Translations under genes and position numbers: made by a program
In this document: positions 16,592 to 25,581 of the stretch, piece after piece
How the letters are laid out: every line of letters starts with the position of its first letter
Position numbering within the stretch: the first letter of the stretch is position 1
Notes under the pieces: model-generated
What the model saw: the letters and a program-made list of their open reading frames with translations, nothing else
Told to the model about the DNA's origin: nothing
The model's database searches: none
Assembly (NCBI GenBank): GCA_035938175.1
Contig: DASZHD010000020.1
Coordinates: forward strand, 4,179 to 68,178
DNA: 64,000 bases
Direction: 5' to 3'
Source: DASRDE01 sp035938175
GTDB taxonomy: Bacteria; Vulcanimicrobiota; Vulcanimicrobiia; Vulcanimicrobiales; Vulcanimicrobiaceae

Positions 16592-18309
16592 GAAAGCTCG
16601 TGCCGTCGTGGGATGTGCGCGACGCGCAAATTCTCGCCGCCGTTTTTGCGCTTGCCGCAATCATTCGTCTAGCCGCCGGACCGCTCTTGTTCACGGGCGA
16701 CGAACCTCGTTACGCCTTCCAGGGCTTGGGATTGTATTCCAACCACGCGTACTACCCGACGCTGCAGCTTTGGCGCACGTTTCTTCATGCGAAGCCGCAC
16801 GCGCCGGTCACGTATTTCGGCGTTCTGAAGCGGCCGTACAACACACTCGCGCCGTGCATCCTCTATGGACCGCTGCTGGTGTGGTTCGGCTTGAACGCGG
16901 CCCGCTGGCTAAGTTATGTCATCGCGTGCGCCGGGATCGCCGTGCTGTATGTCACGCTAAGAAGAATCTTTACCGCGCACGGACGGTGGCCGGCAGCCGT
17001 AACGATCGGCGCAATCGCGCTCTTCATCCCATTGCTGCCGTACATGCAATTGATCTATCCCGAAGCGCTGCTCTTTTTACTCGTTTCGCTCGCGTTCTGG
17101 GCATTGCTCGCACGACGGCCGGGCTGGACCTGCCTTTTTGCGGTACTGCTACCTTTTGCGCATCCGCGCGTGTTTCCGTTGGCTTGCACGTTCGCGATAG
17201 TTGCCGCGATCGACGCGCGGCGCGAGCTGCCGGTGCGAAAGACGGCGCTCCTCGCTGCGGGCTATGTGCTCGGGTTCTCCGGCTTCGTTGCATCGCAGTT
17301 CGCGCTCTTCGGATCGTTTACGGGCGGCGCGTTTTCAATGTATAGTCCGTCGCTCGCGATCTTGCCGATGCGGCTGGGCATGCAATTGTTCGACGTGCGC
17401 CATGGACTGCTCGCGTATTCGCCCATCTTGGCCGGCGGTTTTGCGGGTCTGGTTGCCGGCGCGATCCGCAGGAACAGGGCGTGTGCGTACGCATCGGTCT
17501 TGCTGGCCGTGTACGCCGGCACGTTTATCTGGGCCACCGCCGATGAATCCTGGACGGCGCGCTATTGGATTTCCGCACTGCCGCTGCTTGCGGTGGGTCT
17601 CTGCTTTTGGGTTGACGCGTGCGAACGTTGGCAACGTGCCTTGGTGCTCGTCCCGCTGGCGGCGATCGGCGTCGCGAACACCTGGCTCTTCACGCACGAT
17701 TCCGAGTCGTTCTTGGACAGCCGGCGCACGTCGGTCCCGTACGCGGAACTGTATGCGGTTACGCACATCCATTTCGGTCTCTACTTACCGATCGATGCCG
17801 ATCCGTTTACGCTGCCGCCGTACACCGCGACGATTCCGGCGCTTCTGGCGTTGTCGGCGCTGGCCATATTCTTGCTCGCTGCCTACGTACTCGTCAAACG
17901 GCCGGTGAGAAACGGCCTTGCAGTAGCGCTGGTCACGCTGTTTGTCGCCCCGTACGCTGTATGCGCGGGCGCGAGCCCTCCCGACGGCACGTATAGCGTA
18001 ACGGTCCCGCGCGGTCAAACGCAGATCGATATCCGGTTGCTGCGCCCCGGCATGAACGTGCGCGCGATACAATTCGATCGTTCGCTGCGGCAGTATTGGT
18101 CGAGACCCACGTTTCCGTCGTATTTTGCCGTCCGGTGTTACGCGCCCGACGGAACGCCGTCAGAAACCGTCCAACCCAGCCGAGCCGTGATTGCGTTTCC
18201 GGTCTGCGGATATCCGAACCGAATCCAGGTTCGCAGCTTCGATCCGGGAGACGGCGCCAAATCGTACCGGAACGTCGGTCACCTCACGCTGATCGACCGC
18301 GTGCTCTAA
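16588..18309 (+). CDS. Multi-pass membrane protein, GT-C glycosyltransferase-like, with C-terminal extracytoplasmic domain
   Basis: 573 residues from a GTG that overlaps the previous stop (GTGA). About 12 membrane segments; loop 1 has LLFTGDEPRYAFQGLGLY, an acidic DE pair placed as in PMT/ArnT-type GT-C enzymes. After the last TM (about 455) comes a roughly 110-residue beta-rich domain (TYSVTVPRGQTQIDIRLL...). Paired with the preceding gene, suggesting stepwise transfer of sugars to one extracytoplasmic acceptor. It ends convergently with rmlD, with overlapping stop codons. Confidence 0.75.
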   Translation: MRKLVPSWDVRDAQILAAVFALAAIIRLAAGPLLFTGDEPRYAFQGLGLYSNHAYYPTLQLWRTFLHAKPHAPVTYFGVLKRPYNTLAPCILYGPLLVWFGLNAARWLSYVIACAGIAVLYVTLRRIFTAHGRWPAAVTIGAIALFIPLLPYMQLIYPEALLFLLVSLAFWALLARRPGWTCLFAVLLPFAHPRVFPLACTFAIVAAIDARRELPVRKTALLAAGYVLGFSGFVASQFALFGSFTGGAFSMYSPSLAILPMRLGMQLFDVRHGLLAYSPILAGGFAGLVAGAIRRNRACAYASVLLAVYAGTFIWATADESWTARYWISALPLLAVGLCFWVDACERWQRALVLVPLAAIGVANTWLFTHDSESFLDSRRTSVPYAELYAVTHIHFGLYLPIDADPFTLPPYTATIPALLALSALAIFLLAAYVLVKRPVRNGLAVALVTLFVAPYAVCAGASPPDGTYSVTVPRGQTQIDIRLLRPGMNVRAIQFDRSLRQYWSRPTFPSYFAVRCYAPDGTPSETVQPSRAVIAFPVCGYPNRIQVRSFDPGDGAKSYRNVGHLTLIDRVL

Positions 18310-19172
18310 ACGGCGTTGGTTTCCTTGTCGCGCAGATAGGAGGCGATGCCCGCTTTCCAGTCCGGAAGCGAAATGCCGGCTGCGTGGAGCTTCGAATTCT
18401 CGAGCGCGGAGAAGGCCGGACGCCGTACTCGCGATTTCCAGTCCTTGTACGAGATCGGTTCGACGAGCACGTCGATGCCCGCGAGCCGCAGCGCTTCACG
18501 AGCGTAGTCGTACCACGTAACCGCGCCCTCGTTTACGGCGTGATACATCCCCGGCGCCGCATTCGACCCGAGTAAGCTCCAAACCGCAACCGCAAGATCC
18601 GCCGCATACGTCGGCGACACCGTTTGATCGCTCACGACTCGCAGCGGTTCGCCGCCGCGCGCTTGCGCGATGATACGATCGATGAATGTGTAACCCTTGG
18701 TCGGGCTCACTTTCGTTCCGTACACGCCGCACGTCCGAATGACGAACGCATCGCTCTGCAAGCGCCCTACCAGCAACTCTCCCGCGTATTTCGACGCGGC
18801 GTAGACACTCACCGGATGTGGGGCGTCCGCTTCGGTATACGGCCGCCCCAGTTCGCCGTCGAAGACATAATCGGTGCTAAACGTGACAAAGCGGATACCG
18901 TGTGCCGCACACGACTCCGCCATGGCGTTCACGGCAAGCGTGTTGGCGGCAAAGGCGTTCGCCGCTTCGACCTCGCAGCGTTCGACGTTGTGAAAGGCTG
19001 CGCAGTTGATCACCGCTGCCGGCTTGACGCCCTCGATGCAACGCCGTACACCGTCCGTGTCGGTGATATCCACGTCCCGGTGCGCGGGGCTGACGATTTC
19101 CGCCTGCCTCCAAAGGCGCCGTATCTCCGAGCCGAGCTGCCCGAAGCCGCCGAAGAGCAGAATTTTCTCCAA
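18306..19172 (-). CDS. rmlD: dTDP-4-dehydrorhamnose reductase
   Basis: 288 residues: GGFGQLGSEI NAD(P) motif (8-17), INCAAFHNVERCE, FSTDYVFDGELGRPYTE and catalytic Tyr124/Lys128 in VYAASKYAGE, all typical of RmlD/RfbD. It makes dTDP-L-rhamnose in the last step of the pathway. The rmlA, rmlB and rmlC genes are not in the window. Start is TTG 19172 with no clear Shine-Dalgarno sequence, so the exact start is open. Confidence 0.93.
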   Translation of the reverse strand: MEKILLFGGFGQLGSEIRRLWRQAEIVSPAHRDVDITDTDGVRRCIEGVKPAAVINCAAFHNVERCEVEAANAFAANTLAVNAMAESCAAHGIRFVTFSTDYVFDGELGRPYTEADAPHPVSVYAASKYAGELLVGRLQSDAFVIRTCGVYGTKVSPTKGYTFIDRIIAQARGGEPLRVVSDQTVSPTYAADLAVAVWSLLGSNAAPGMYHAVNEGAVTWYDYAREALRLAGIDVLVEPISYKDWKSRVRRPAFSALENSKLHAAGISLPDWKAGIASYLRDKETNAV

Positions 19173-19400
19173 AAGCCGGTCCAGCGCTTACGGCCTGCAG
19201 TACGCGGAGCGTGGCGAGGCCGGCCGCCGGCCGCCGCACCCCGCAGGGGCGCAGACCAGAGCGGCGATAACGATGATGCGCTTCAGCATTTGAGCGGGTG
19301 GTATGACGCCGGGGAGCCCTGGTCCCTCAACGCGGCGCCGTGTAACAAAGACCTCCCCAGGCGGTAGAAACCCGCAGACTATCCGAACCGTAAAAGGAGT

Positions 19401-20039
19401 ATGGCGATCGGAGAGCAGAGCGACGAGGCTCTAGTGCGGCGGGTCCGTAACGGCGAGCGCGAGCTGTTCTCCGTCTTGGTCGACCGTTACAAGCGTGGCA
19501 TTGCAAGTTTCATCAGCGCCGCCGTCCGCAGCCCATCGGACGTTGCCGACCTCTCTCAGGAGACGTTCCTGCGAACGTACGCGCATTTGGACACGTTCAA
19601 TCCGTCGCTCGGGAAGTTCTCGACGTGGATTTACCAAATCGCGCGCAACGTCGTGCGAACGCATCTCGGCAAGGCGCAGCGCCGCGTACCTACTCAAGAG
19701 CTGCCTGAAGATCAGACGCTCGAAAATGCGCTTCCCGATCTCTCTCGCGACGCCGATCCGTCGGGCGGCGTCCTTCGCGAAGAAGCCGAACGCGAGCTGC
19801 GCGAAGCGCTCGCCGAACTTCCGGAGCGCACGAGGACGGTGCTGACGTTGCGGTACTACAACAACATGGAGTATCACACGATTGCAAGCACGCTCGGCCT
19901 GTCGCTGGGAAACGTCAAGACGTTGATTCACCGTGGAAAGATCGCGCTCGCGCAAAAGATGCGCGAGATCGAAGAACGCCGTACGGGTCGCATTCCCGAA
20001 GCTTCGAACGGAGGTGCGCGTGCGCTGCTCGTCTTGTGA
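19401..20039 (+). CDS. ECF RNA polymerase sigma factor (sigma-70 family)
   Basis: 212 residues. Region 2 (about 25-90: LVDRYKRGIASFI, DVADLSQETFLRTY, FSTWIYQIARNVVRTH) and region 4 (about 135-190: ELPERTRTVLTLRYYNNMEYHTIASTLGLSLGNVKTLIHRGK) are standard; region 3 is absent as in all ECF factors. The ATG has an excellent AAAAGGAGT site. It overlaps the anti-sigma gene by 20 bp, and that gene overlaps the next, forming a three-gene unit. The 228 bp upstream (19173-19400) hold a GC-rich inverted stretch but no promoter I can defend. Confidence 0.95.
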   Translation: MAIGEQSDEALVRRVRNGERELFSVLVDRYKRGIASFISAAVRSPSDVADLSQETFLRTYAHLDTFNPSLGKFSTWIYQIARNVVRTHLGKAQRRVPTQELPEDQTLENALPDLSRDADPSGGVLREEAERELREALAELPERTRTVLTLRYYNNMEYHTIASTLGLSLGNVKTLIHRGKIALAQKMREIEERRTGRIPEASNGGARALLVL

Positions 20040-20580
20040 ACCGCTGCTAGATCGCTACATCGAGTGCACGCTGAATCCGCGCCAGATGCGCCAAGTCGCC
20101 GCCCACCTGCGGTCGTGCGAATCGTGCCGCGCGCTGCTCGATGAACTACGCGTCGTCGATGGATTGCTTTTTACGACGACGGTTCCCGAACTGCCCGAAA
20201 ACTTCACGTTCGCCGTCATGGCCGAAGTGAATTCGATGCCGGCCCCGCACGCGCGTCAGCATCCCGTCTGGAGTTTCTTGGCGCTTTATTGCGCCGCGGC
20301 GTGGGTCGCCGCCGTACTCGGCATGGCCTATACAGGCACCAGCCCGCGTACCGTGCTGCTCGCAATCTCGGGCGGTCTCAATTTTGCAGGCCACGCTGCG
20401 GCGGCGCTTGCTTCTACCGTATCGCAAGGCATGGCGCACACGATGCCGGGATTAGCTGCGTTCGGTTTCGGCATGCTGTTTTTGGATATCGTCGTGGCAA
20501 GCGCTATTGCAGTAATCTATATCGTCGTTCGTCCGCGCCTGGCGGCGCGACTGGCATCTGTTCCGGAGGCTCGGTCATGA
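20020..20580 (+). CDS. Anti-sigma factor with zinc-finger (ZAS-like) N-terminus
   Basis: 186 residues from GTG 20020, which has GGAGG five bases upstream inside the end of the sigma gene. N-terminus: CSSC pair, then HLRSCESC, the H-x3-C-x2-C zinc motif of ZAS anti-sigma factors. Two to three membrane segments follow (about 85-105, 120-140, 145-170). It would hold the ECF factor inactive at the membrane until a signal arrives. The signal is unknown. Confidence 0.88.
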   Translation: MRCSSCEPLLDRYIECTLNPRQMRQVAAHLRSCESCRALLDELRVVDGLLFTTTVPELPENFTFAVMAEVNSMPAPHARQHPVWSFLALYCAAAWVAAVLGMAYTGTSPRTVLLAISGGLNFAGHAAAALASTVSQGMAHTMPGLAAFGFGMLFLDIVVASAIAVIYIVVRPRLAARLASVPEARS

Positions 20581-21455
20581 AATACCTGGTTGTAATCGTC
20601 GCTTTGGCTGCATGCGTTTTTCTGGGAATGCGCGGACATGCGGCCGCCAGTTCGCCGCAAACGATCGATCACGGAGGCACGTACTTCAACGGCGTGGTCG
20701 TGCGTCCGGATCAAGAAGTGGAAGGCGACGTCACCGTCTTTAACGGCGACGCCGACATCTACGGCACGGTAGACGGCGACGTGACGACGTATGGCGGAAC
20801 GGTCATAAAAGAACCGGGTTCGGTGATTACCGGACAGACGAACGAGTATGCATCGCAATGGTCGAATGCGGTTCCGTGGCTGCCGAGCGCCGGTGCGGCA
20901 TCGATGGCGCGTGAGAGCGCGAAAATGATGACGCTGCTCGCCTACAGCGTGATCGTCGTGCTCGTGTTCTTGATCTTCCCCGTGCGCGTGCGTACGGCGC
21001 TCGACCGGGTCGAACATCATCCGGGTCTTTCGGCAGCCGTCGGCGCGCTTGCGCTCGTTGCAGCGGTGCCGATCGCCGTACTGCTCTTCATCAGTTTCAT
21101 CGGGTGGCCGCTGCTGCCGCTCGAAGTGGTCGCATACATCGCGGGGGTGCTGATCGGACAAGCCGCGCTCGGCGTGTTGATCGGCCGGCGGCTCTTGGAA
21201 TTGGTGCATCCGCACAATACGCCGACGCCGTTGATGGCCTTGGTCGTCGGGTTGGTGATCATTTGCGCCGCCGAGCTGATGCCCGTCGTCGGATGGATGG
21301 TGACGGCGCTCGTTTGGCTCGTCGGACTGGGTGCCGCGATTCTCGCATTCATCCGCGAGACGACGTTCATGGGTCCCGGCGGCGCGCCGGGCGGAACGGT
21401 ATCCGGCGGCGGGCCGCGCCCGACGATCTCCGGACCGCCGATGGCCACCCCGTAA
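20577..21455 (+). CDS. Exported membrane protein with bactofilin-like polymer-forming repeat domain
   Basis: 292 residues from ATG 20577 (ATGA overlap with the anti-sigma gene; GGAG nine bases upstream). Signal peptide (1-22, ending MRGHAAA), then a short beta-helix-like repeat (VEGDVTVFNGDADIYGTVDGDVTTYGG, quoted in parts: EGDVTVFNG, YGTVDGDVTTYGG) as in polymer-forming/bactofilin domains. Four or five membrane helices and a Gly/Pro-rich tail follow. Co-expression with an ECF/anti-sigma pair suggests an envelope-stress output or sensor. Function otherwise unknown. Confidence 0.8.
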   Translation: MKYLVVIVALAACVFLGMRGHAAASSPQTIDHGGTYFNGVVVRPDQEVEGDVTVFNGDADIYGTVDGDVTTYGGTVIKEPGSVITGQTNEYASQWSNAVPWLPSAGAASMARESAKMMTLLAYSVIVVLVFLIFPVRVRTALDRVEHHPGLSAAVGALALVAAVPIAVLLFISFIGWPLLPLEVVAYIAGVLIGQAALGVLIGRRLLELVHPHNTPTPLMALVVGLVIICAAELMPVVGWMVTALVWLVGLGAAILAFIRETTFMGPGGAPGGTVSGGGPRPTISGPPMATP

Positions 21456-21525
21456 CCATCGTCCCAGAGCCGCCGAGAGAGGGCTAAGCGGGCCCCTCCC
21501 CGATTTCGGGGAATACGGCAACCAT

Positions 21526-22734
21526 ATGGCGACCATATCGCGCACGGCACGCTTCGCGGTGCGAACCGGACGAATGCGTGCATCCACCATCCGCGAAATG
21601 CTGAAGGTCACGCAGCAGCCCGACGTCATTTCGTTCGGCGGCGGCTTGCCGGCACCGGAGCTGTTTCCGACCGAAGAAATTGCCGAATGCACCGCCGAGG
21701 TGATGCGCGATGTCGGCCCGCAGGCGCTGCAGTACGGTGTTACGGATGGAATTCCGGAAATGCGAACGTGGGTCGCGGAGCGTCTGAGCCGCCACACCGG
21801 CGCCACGTACGAACCCGACAACGTTCTCATCGTGAACGGCTCGCAACAGGGTCTCGATTTGCTGGCCAAGATCTTCATCGATCCCGGCGATCACATCGTT
21901 CTCGAGAATCCGTCGTACTTGGGCGCGATTCAAGCGTTCGACGCGTATCAAGCGCGGTATTTGACGGCCGACACCGATGAGGACGGAATGATTCCGGAAT
22001 CGCTCGAGCGCGTACTGGCGCATGCGGAGCCGCTTCCGAAATTTGTGTATCTAATCCCGAACTTTCAAAATCCGACGGGCCGTACGCTGGCCGCAGACCG
22101 GCGCGAACGCGTCGTGCGAATATGCGAACATTTCGGCGTACCGATCGTCGAAGACGACCCGTACGGTGAGCTGCGCTTTCACGGCAAACATTTGCCGTCG
22201 CTCGCTTCGTTCGCGCGGTCGGGATTAGTCATCTACAGCGGCACCGGCAGCAAAATCATGGCGCCGGGGATGCGCATTGCGTGGCTGGCGACACACGACC
22301 ACGAAGTTCGCGAAAAGCTCGTTCTTGCCAAGCAAGGCGCGGATCTCCAGAGCGGCACGCTGACGCAATACGTTTTTTACCGGTACGTTTCCAAGGCTGA
22401 AGCGTTCGAGCGCCATTTGGCGGCGATCGTTCAAGTCTACGGTGAACGGCGCGACGTCATGCATGAAGCGCTTTCCACGTACATGCCGCCGAACGTTCAA
22501 TTCAACAATCCGGAAGGCGGAATGTTTCTGTGGGCGCGCGTCCGCGGCGTCGACACAACGGAACTGCTGAAAGTCTCGGCCGAACAGAAGGTGGTTTTCG
22601 TGCCGGGCGTCTCGTTCTATCCAACGCGGGACGTCACCGACGGCATGCGGTTGAACTTCTCCAACTCCGGCGCCGAGAAGATCCGCACGGGCGTCCAACG
22701 GCTCGCGCACTCCTTGCGTTCGATGTCACAGTAG
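21526..22734 (+). CDS. PLP-dependent aminotransferase, class I/II (2-aminoadipate / LysN type)
   Basis: 402 residues from ATG 21526. Fold-type I aminotransferase: ISFGGGLPAPELFP, QYGVTDGIPEMRTW, NGSQQGLDLLAKIFIDPGD, PNFQNPTGRTL, VEDDPYGELRF, and the PLP lysine in SGTGSKIMAPGMRIAW. Closest to the LysN / aromatic and branched-chain aminotransferase group, also the catalytic half of MocR regulators, but without the GntR domain. An open frame runs upstream through the preceding gene; the ATG is chosen because similarity starts there. Substrate not resolved. Confidence 0.92.
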   Translation: MATISRTARFAVRTGRMRASTIREMLKVTQQPDVISFGGGLPAPELFPTEEIAECTAEVMRDVGPQALQYGVTDGIPEMRTWVAERLSRHTGATYEPDNVLIVNGSQQGLDLLAKIFIDPGDHIVLENPSYLGAIQAFDAYQARYLTADTDEDGMIPESLERVLAHAEPLPKFVYLIPNFQNPTGRTLAADRRERVVRICEHFGVPIVEDDPYGELRFHGKHLPSLASFARSGLVIYSGTGSKIMAPGMRIAWLATHDHEVREKLVLAKQGADLQSGTLTQYVFYRYVSKAEAFERHLAAIVQVYGERRDVMHEALSTYMPPNVQFNNPEGGMFLWARVRGVDTTELLKVSAEQKVVFVPGVSFYPTRDVTDGMRLNFSNSGAEKIRTGVQRLAHSLRSMSQ

Positions 22735-22750
22735 CGCCGCAGGGGCCGCT

Positions 22751-22850
22751 GTCACCCTGAGGAATCGCCCTCACGCTGAAGAACCGTCGTCACCCTGAGG
22801 TATCGCCGTCACCCTGAGGTATCGAAGGGCCCTGAGGAACCGAAGGGTCG
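22751..22850. repeat. Intergenic degenerate repeat, GTCACCCTGAGG family
   Basis: About five imperfect units of 19-24 bp built on GTCACCCTGAGGTATCG(CC/AAGGG), arranged head to tail between the aminotransferase and the next gene. Related units, some inverted, recur at 63357-63586. No coding potential and no spacer structure of a CRISPR. The family resembles the dispersed intergenic CCTGAGG elements common in environmental Terrabacteria genomes. Confidence 0.8.
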
Positions 22851-22878
22851 TTTAAATAGATCGTTTTAGAGGAGAACC

Positions 22879-23361
22879 ATGGCCGAGCATCTGGTAACCG
22901 GTATCGCGCAGACGTCGGACCCGTCCCATTTAGAAGACACGCTGTGCAGTCAAGAGGCGGTGAACTGCGACAAGATCGCGGTCATCACCAAGGATCAACC
23001 GACCGATCAGCATCACGAGTCGATATTGACCTTCATGCACGTCGGCCAGGACCACGCGACGAGCGACCTCTCGCACGAAGTCATCCTCGGCGGTGAGTCG
23101 ATAATGACGAACATCAGCGGGCCGCAAGTTCCGAACATCAGCGCCGACACGCGTTACATCGGGTTTTTCGCGGAGCCCCACATCATCGATCATCTTGCGG
23201 ATTATGCGATCCCGCAGGACCAGGTACAGAATTACAACGATGCGATCGAAGCGGGCCGCAGCGTCGTCGTCTACAAAGCCGATAAAGCGGAAGCGCCCGC
23301 GGTCGAGCAGACTTTTAAAGATGCGGGCCTGAAGAACGTCAAGACGTTCGAGACGAAGTAG
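22879..23361 (+). CDS. Hypothetical cytosolic protein, possibly general-stress-protein related
   Basis: 160 acidic residues, no signal peptide or membrane segment. Strong ribosome site (AGAGGAGAACC before ATG). The C-terminal part (YNDAIEAGRSVVVYKADKA then a helix-beta end LKNVKTFE) recalls the beta-alpha end of YflT/GSP17M-like proteins, where a sequence like it ends in a regulatory helix, but the glycine-rich middle of those proteins is missing. Rich in His and Asp in residues 40-70. It lies just downstream of intergenic repeats and ends convergently with the next gene, overlapping 23 bp. Confidence 0.75.
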   Translation: MAEHLVTGIAQTSDPSHLEDTLCSQEAVNCDKIAVITKDQPTDQHHESILTFMHVGQDHATSDLSHEVILGGESIMTNISGPQVPNISADTRYIGFFAEPHIIDHLADYAIPQDQVQNYNDAIEAGRSVVVYKADKAEAPAVEQTFKDAGLKNVKTFETK

Positions 23362-25525
23362 CCAGCGCGAAACCGATAACCAAAAAACCGAGCAATTCGG
23401 CAACGAATTGCGCGAGGGCCGTGGCCTGGAATACAAGCACGCGTTCGGGCCCGCCGGCGCTCGCGAGCCAGCCATTGAGCGTTGCATCCAAACGCACGTG
23501 AGGAAGTACGCGCAATCCCGGATACGTTACAGCGGTCCATCCGGGCGCGTACGTTTGCAGCAATTTGATGATACCGCCGCTATTCGCATTCACGTTTACA
23601 ATGAGTAGCCAAGGAAACCGTTCGCTATAGCTCAGCGCGACGGTATGTTGAATGGCACCATTTAACGGCGCCGCCGGCGGGTCGCCGGTTCCGGCAACGG
23701 CACAGGATCCAAAACAGCGGAGCGGCAGACCCGAAAAACGGACCCAGCGATATCCGCCCGTGTCTGCGGCAACGAGGCTGCCGTTTGCGTCGCGCAATGC
23801 GCCGCGAACGTCGACGAGTGCATACGGCGCCGGATGAACCGCAAGAACTCGTTCAGACTGCATCGTGAAAGCTCCGCCGAGCGGCTGCGCGAGGTTCGGG
23901 TCCCGCGCAAACTGCAGGCCGGCATCAACCCATCCGTTGTTCGGGTCCGCGAACTCACGCAGCGGCGGAATGGAGAAAAACCGGCTGCGCTCTTCCGGAA
24001 GGTCACCGTAGAAACGGTTGCCTGCACCACTTTCGCTGCACAACGTGCACGTCGCAGCGCGTGCTTGCAAGGATACGAGCGGCGACGGATGGTCGACCGC
24101 CACTTCCTGCGAGTCGCATACGTGCGCCCCGGACTTCGAGACTCGATAATAGATCTCGGCACCGCCTGCCGCCGTAAAACCGGGCCGGCACTCGATGAGG
24201 GTTACACCAAGTCTGCGTAAGCCACTCTCGCCGCGGCCATACCAATATTGTGCCAGTGCCGCATCTGCCGGATACGTGGAAAGCAGCCAATTGATCGGCG
24301 CACTGTAACCAGACGAGCCGACGAATAACGGATCGCTGCCTGCGCCCTCGCCGCGAAACGAGAAAGGTTGAAACGGCGGCATGATCGCATACCGCGGGCT
24401 CGCCGCCAACAACGGTCCCGCAGGCGGAAGACTCGCGGACGAAACGAAGAATCGCGCCGGCGGATAGGCGGCCCAAGCCCCGATCAGCAACAGTCCGGCG
24501 ATCGCTGCGCCTGCCCGCATCCATTTTCCGGCGCTCAGTCCCTGCGCGATTAATACGGCATACGCCGCAGCGACGACGCCGATCAAATCGTAGAGCTCGC
24601 GGTACACACCGACGATCGGTGCGTGAAGAATGCACCACCGCCACAAAGCGCCGGCTACGCCGGTCGTACCGCTTGCCGCCAGCAGCGCCAGTAAGGCACA
24701 GAGGGCCGCGGCAAACGCGGCGCGGCTGCGTCGTACGGCGATTGTAGCAAGACAGAGCAGCGCGACGAGGGCCGCACCGGCGATCGCCAATCCGTCGAAC
24801 GGATGCAATGCGTACTGCGTGAAATCCCCGCGCAGCAGGAATCCATCTGCGATCCGGACGGACTGCCCGTTCTCGAAGGCTATTGCAAACGGCCAGCGCG
24901 ATAGCTGCAGTAATTCGCCGCGATCGCCGGCCACGCCGACCAACGTAGGTAAGAAAACGAGGATACCGGTAAGGGCCGCCGCGCGCGCTTCCTTCGTGGA
25001 TATCCGAAGTATGCAAAGCGCGAGCGCGATCAGGAAGAATTGCGTTTGCAGTGCGGTACCGATGACTGCGAACATCAATCGGCGGCGTCCGGGTGATCGC
25101 TGCAGCGTTTCGTTCAGCACGACGGCAAAGGCCATTGCGGCCATACATTGCGTCAAATGCCCCGATACGATTTTCCCGTAAGTCCAAGGATTGAACAGAA
25201 GAAAGATCGCGACGAGCATCGCCTCGAAGCGGTCAAGGCGAAGGCGCGACCCAATGGCGTTTCCCGCACTCCACGCCGTAGCGGCAATCAGCGCCAGTTG
25301 CACGACCAGGGTAGCAAAACTGCCGGCAAGCAGCGCGCAAACGGCCAGCGGCCATACGTCGAAGTACGTCATAGGGTACGGGTTCGAAAACCCAAGCCCC
25401 GATCCGAACCAACCGGATCCCAATTGCGCGAAGTGCTGGATCAAGCCCGGCGTGCTCGCCGGCCACAGCCAGTCGTGCCGTACCGATGGAATACCGTTTG
25501 CGACGATCGACCAAATGAAAAACAC
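23339..25525 (-). CDS. Large multi-pass membrane protein, GT-C / YfhO-like
   Basis: 728 residues from a GTG; about 12-14 membrane segments in the first 420 residues (FEAMLVAIFLLFNPWTYGKIVSGH is a loop typical of arabinofuranosyl- or GT-C enzymes), then an extracytoplasmic region of about 270 residues with several cysteines and a closing TM (about 700-725). The LLQTYAPGWTAV...LNGWLAS segment resembles the C-terminal beta domain of YfhO-like proteins. It follows the transaldolase gene by 56 bp in the gmhA-gmhB-transaldolase operon. Start is uncertain because hydrophobic sequence continues upstream of the GTG without a canonical start codon. Confidence 0.75.
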   Translation of the reverse strand: MFFIWSIVANGIPSVRHDWLWPASTPGLIQHFAQLGSGWFGSGLGFSNPYPMTYFDVWPLAVCALLAGSFATLVVQLALIAATAWSAGNAIGSRLRLDRFEAMLVAIFLLFNPWTYGKIVSGHLTQCMAAMAFAVVLNETLQRSPGRRRLMFAVIGTALQTQFFLIALALCILRISTKEARAAALTGILVFLPTLVGVAGDRGELLQLSRWPFAIAFENGQSVRIADGFLLRGDFTQYALHPFDGLAIAGAALVALLCLATIAVRRSRAAFAAALCALLALLAASGTTGVAGALWRWCILHAPIVGVYRELYDLIGVVAAAYAVLIAQGLSAGKWMRAGAAIAGLLLIGAWAAYPPARFFVSSASLPPAGPLLAASPRYAIMPPFQPFSFRGEGAGSDPLFVGSSGYSAPINWLLSTYPADAALAQYWYGRGESGLRRLGVTLIECRPGFTAAGGAEIYYRVSKSGAHVCDSQEVAVDHPSPLVSLQARAATCTLCSESGAGNRFYGDLPEERSRFFSIPPLREFADPNNGWVDAGLQFARDPNLAQPLGGAFTMQSERVLAVHPAPYALVDVRGALRDANGSLVAADTGGYRWVRFSGLPLRCFGSCAVAGTGDPPAAPLNGAIQHTVALSYSERFPWLLIVNVNANSGGIIKLLQTYAPGWTAVTYPGLRVLPHVRLDATLNGWLASAGGPERVLVFQATALAQFVAELLGFLVIGFALATSSRTS

Positions 25526-25581
25526 CGCCCCCGTGCAGAAGCACAGCGGCGGTGCGAGGGCGGCGGCGCGCGTGCGGATTG

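Noticed and set aside
20517..21878. 453-codon open frame opposite the bactofilin-like and aminotransferase genes
   Set aside because: It spans two well supported plus-strand genes and an intergenic segment, with no recognisable domain or sensible composition.
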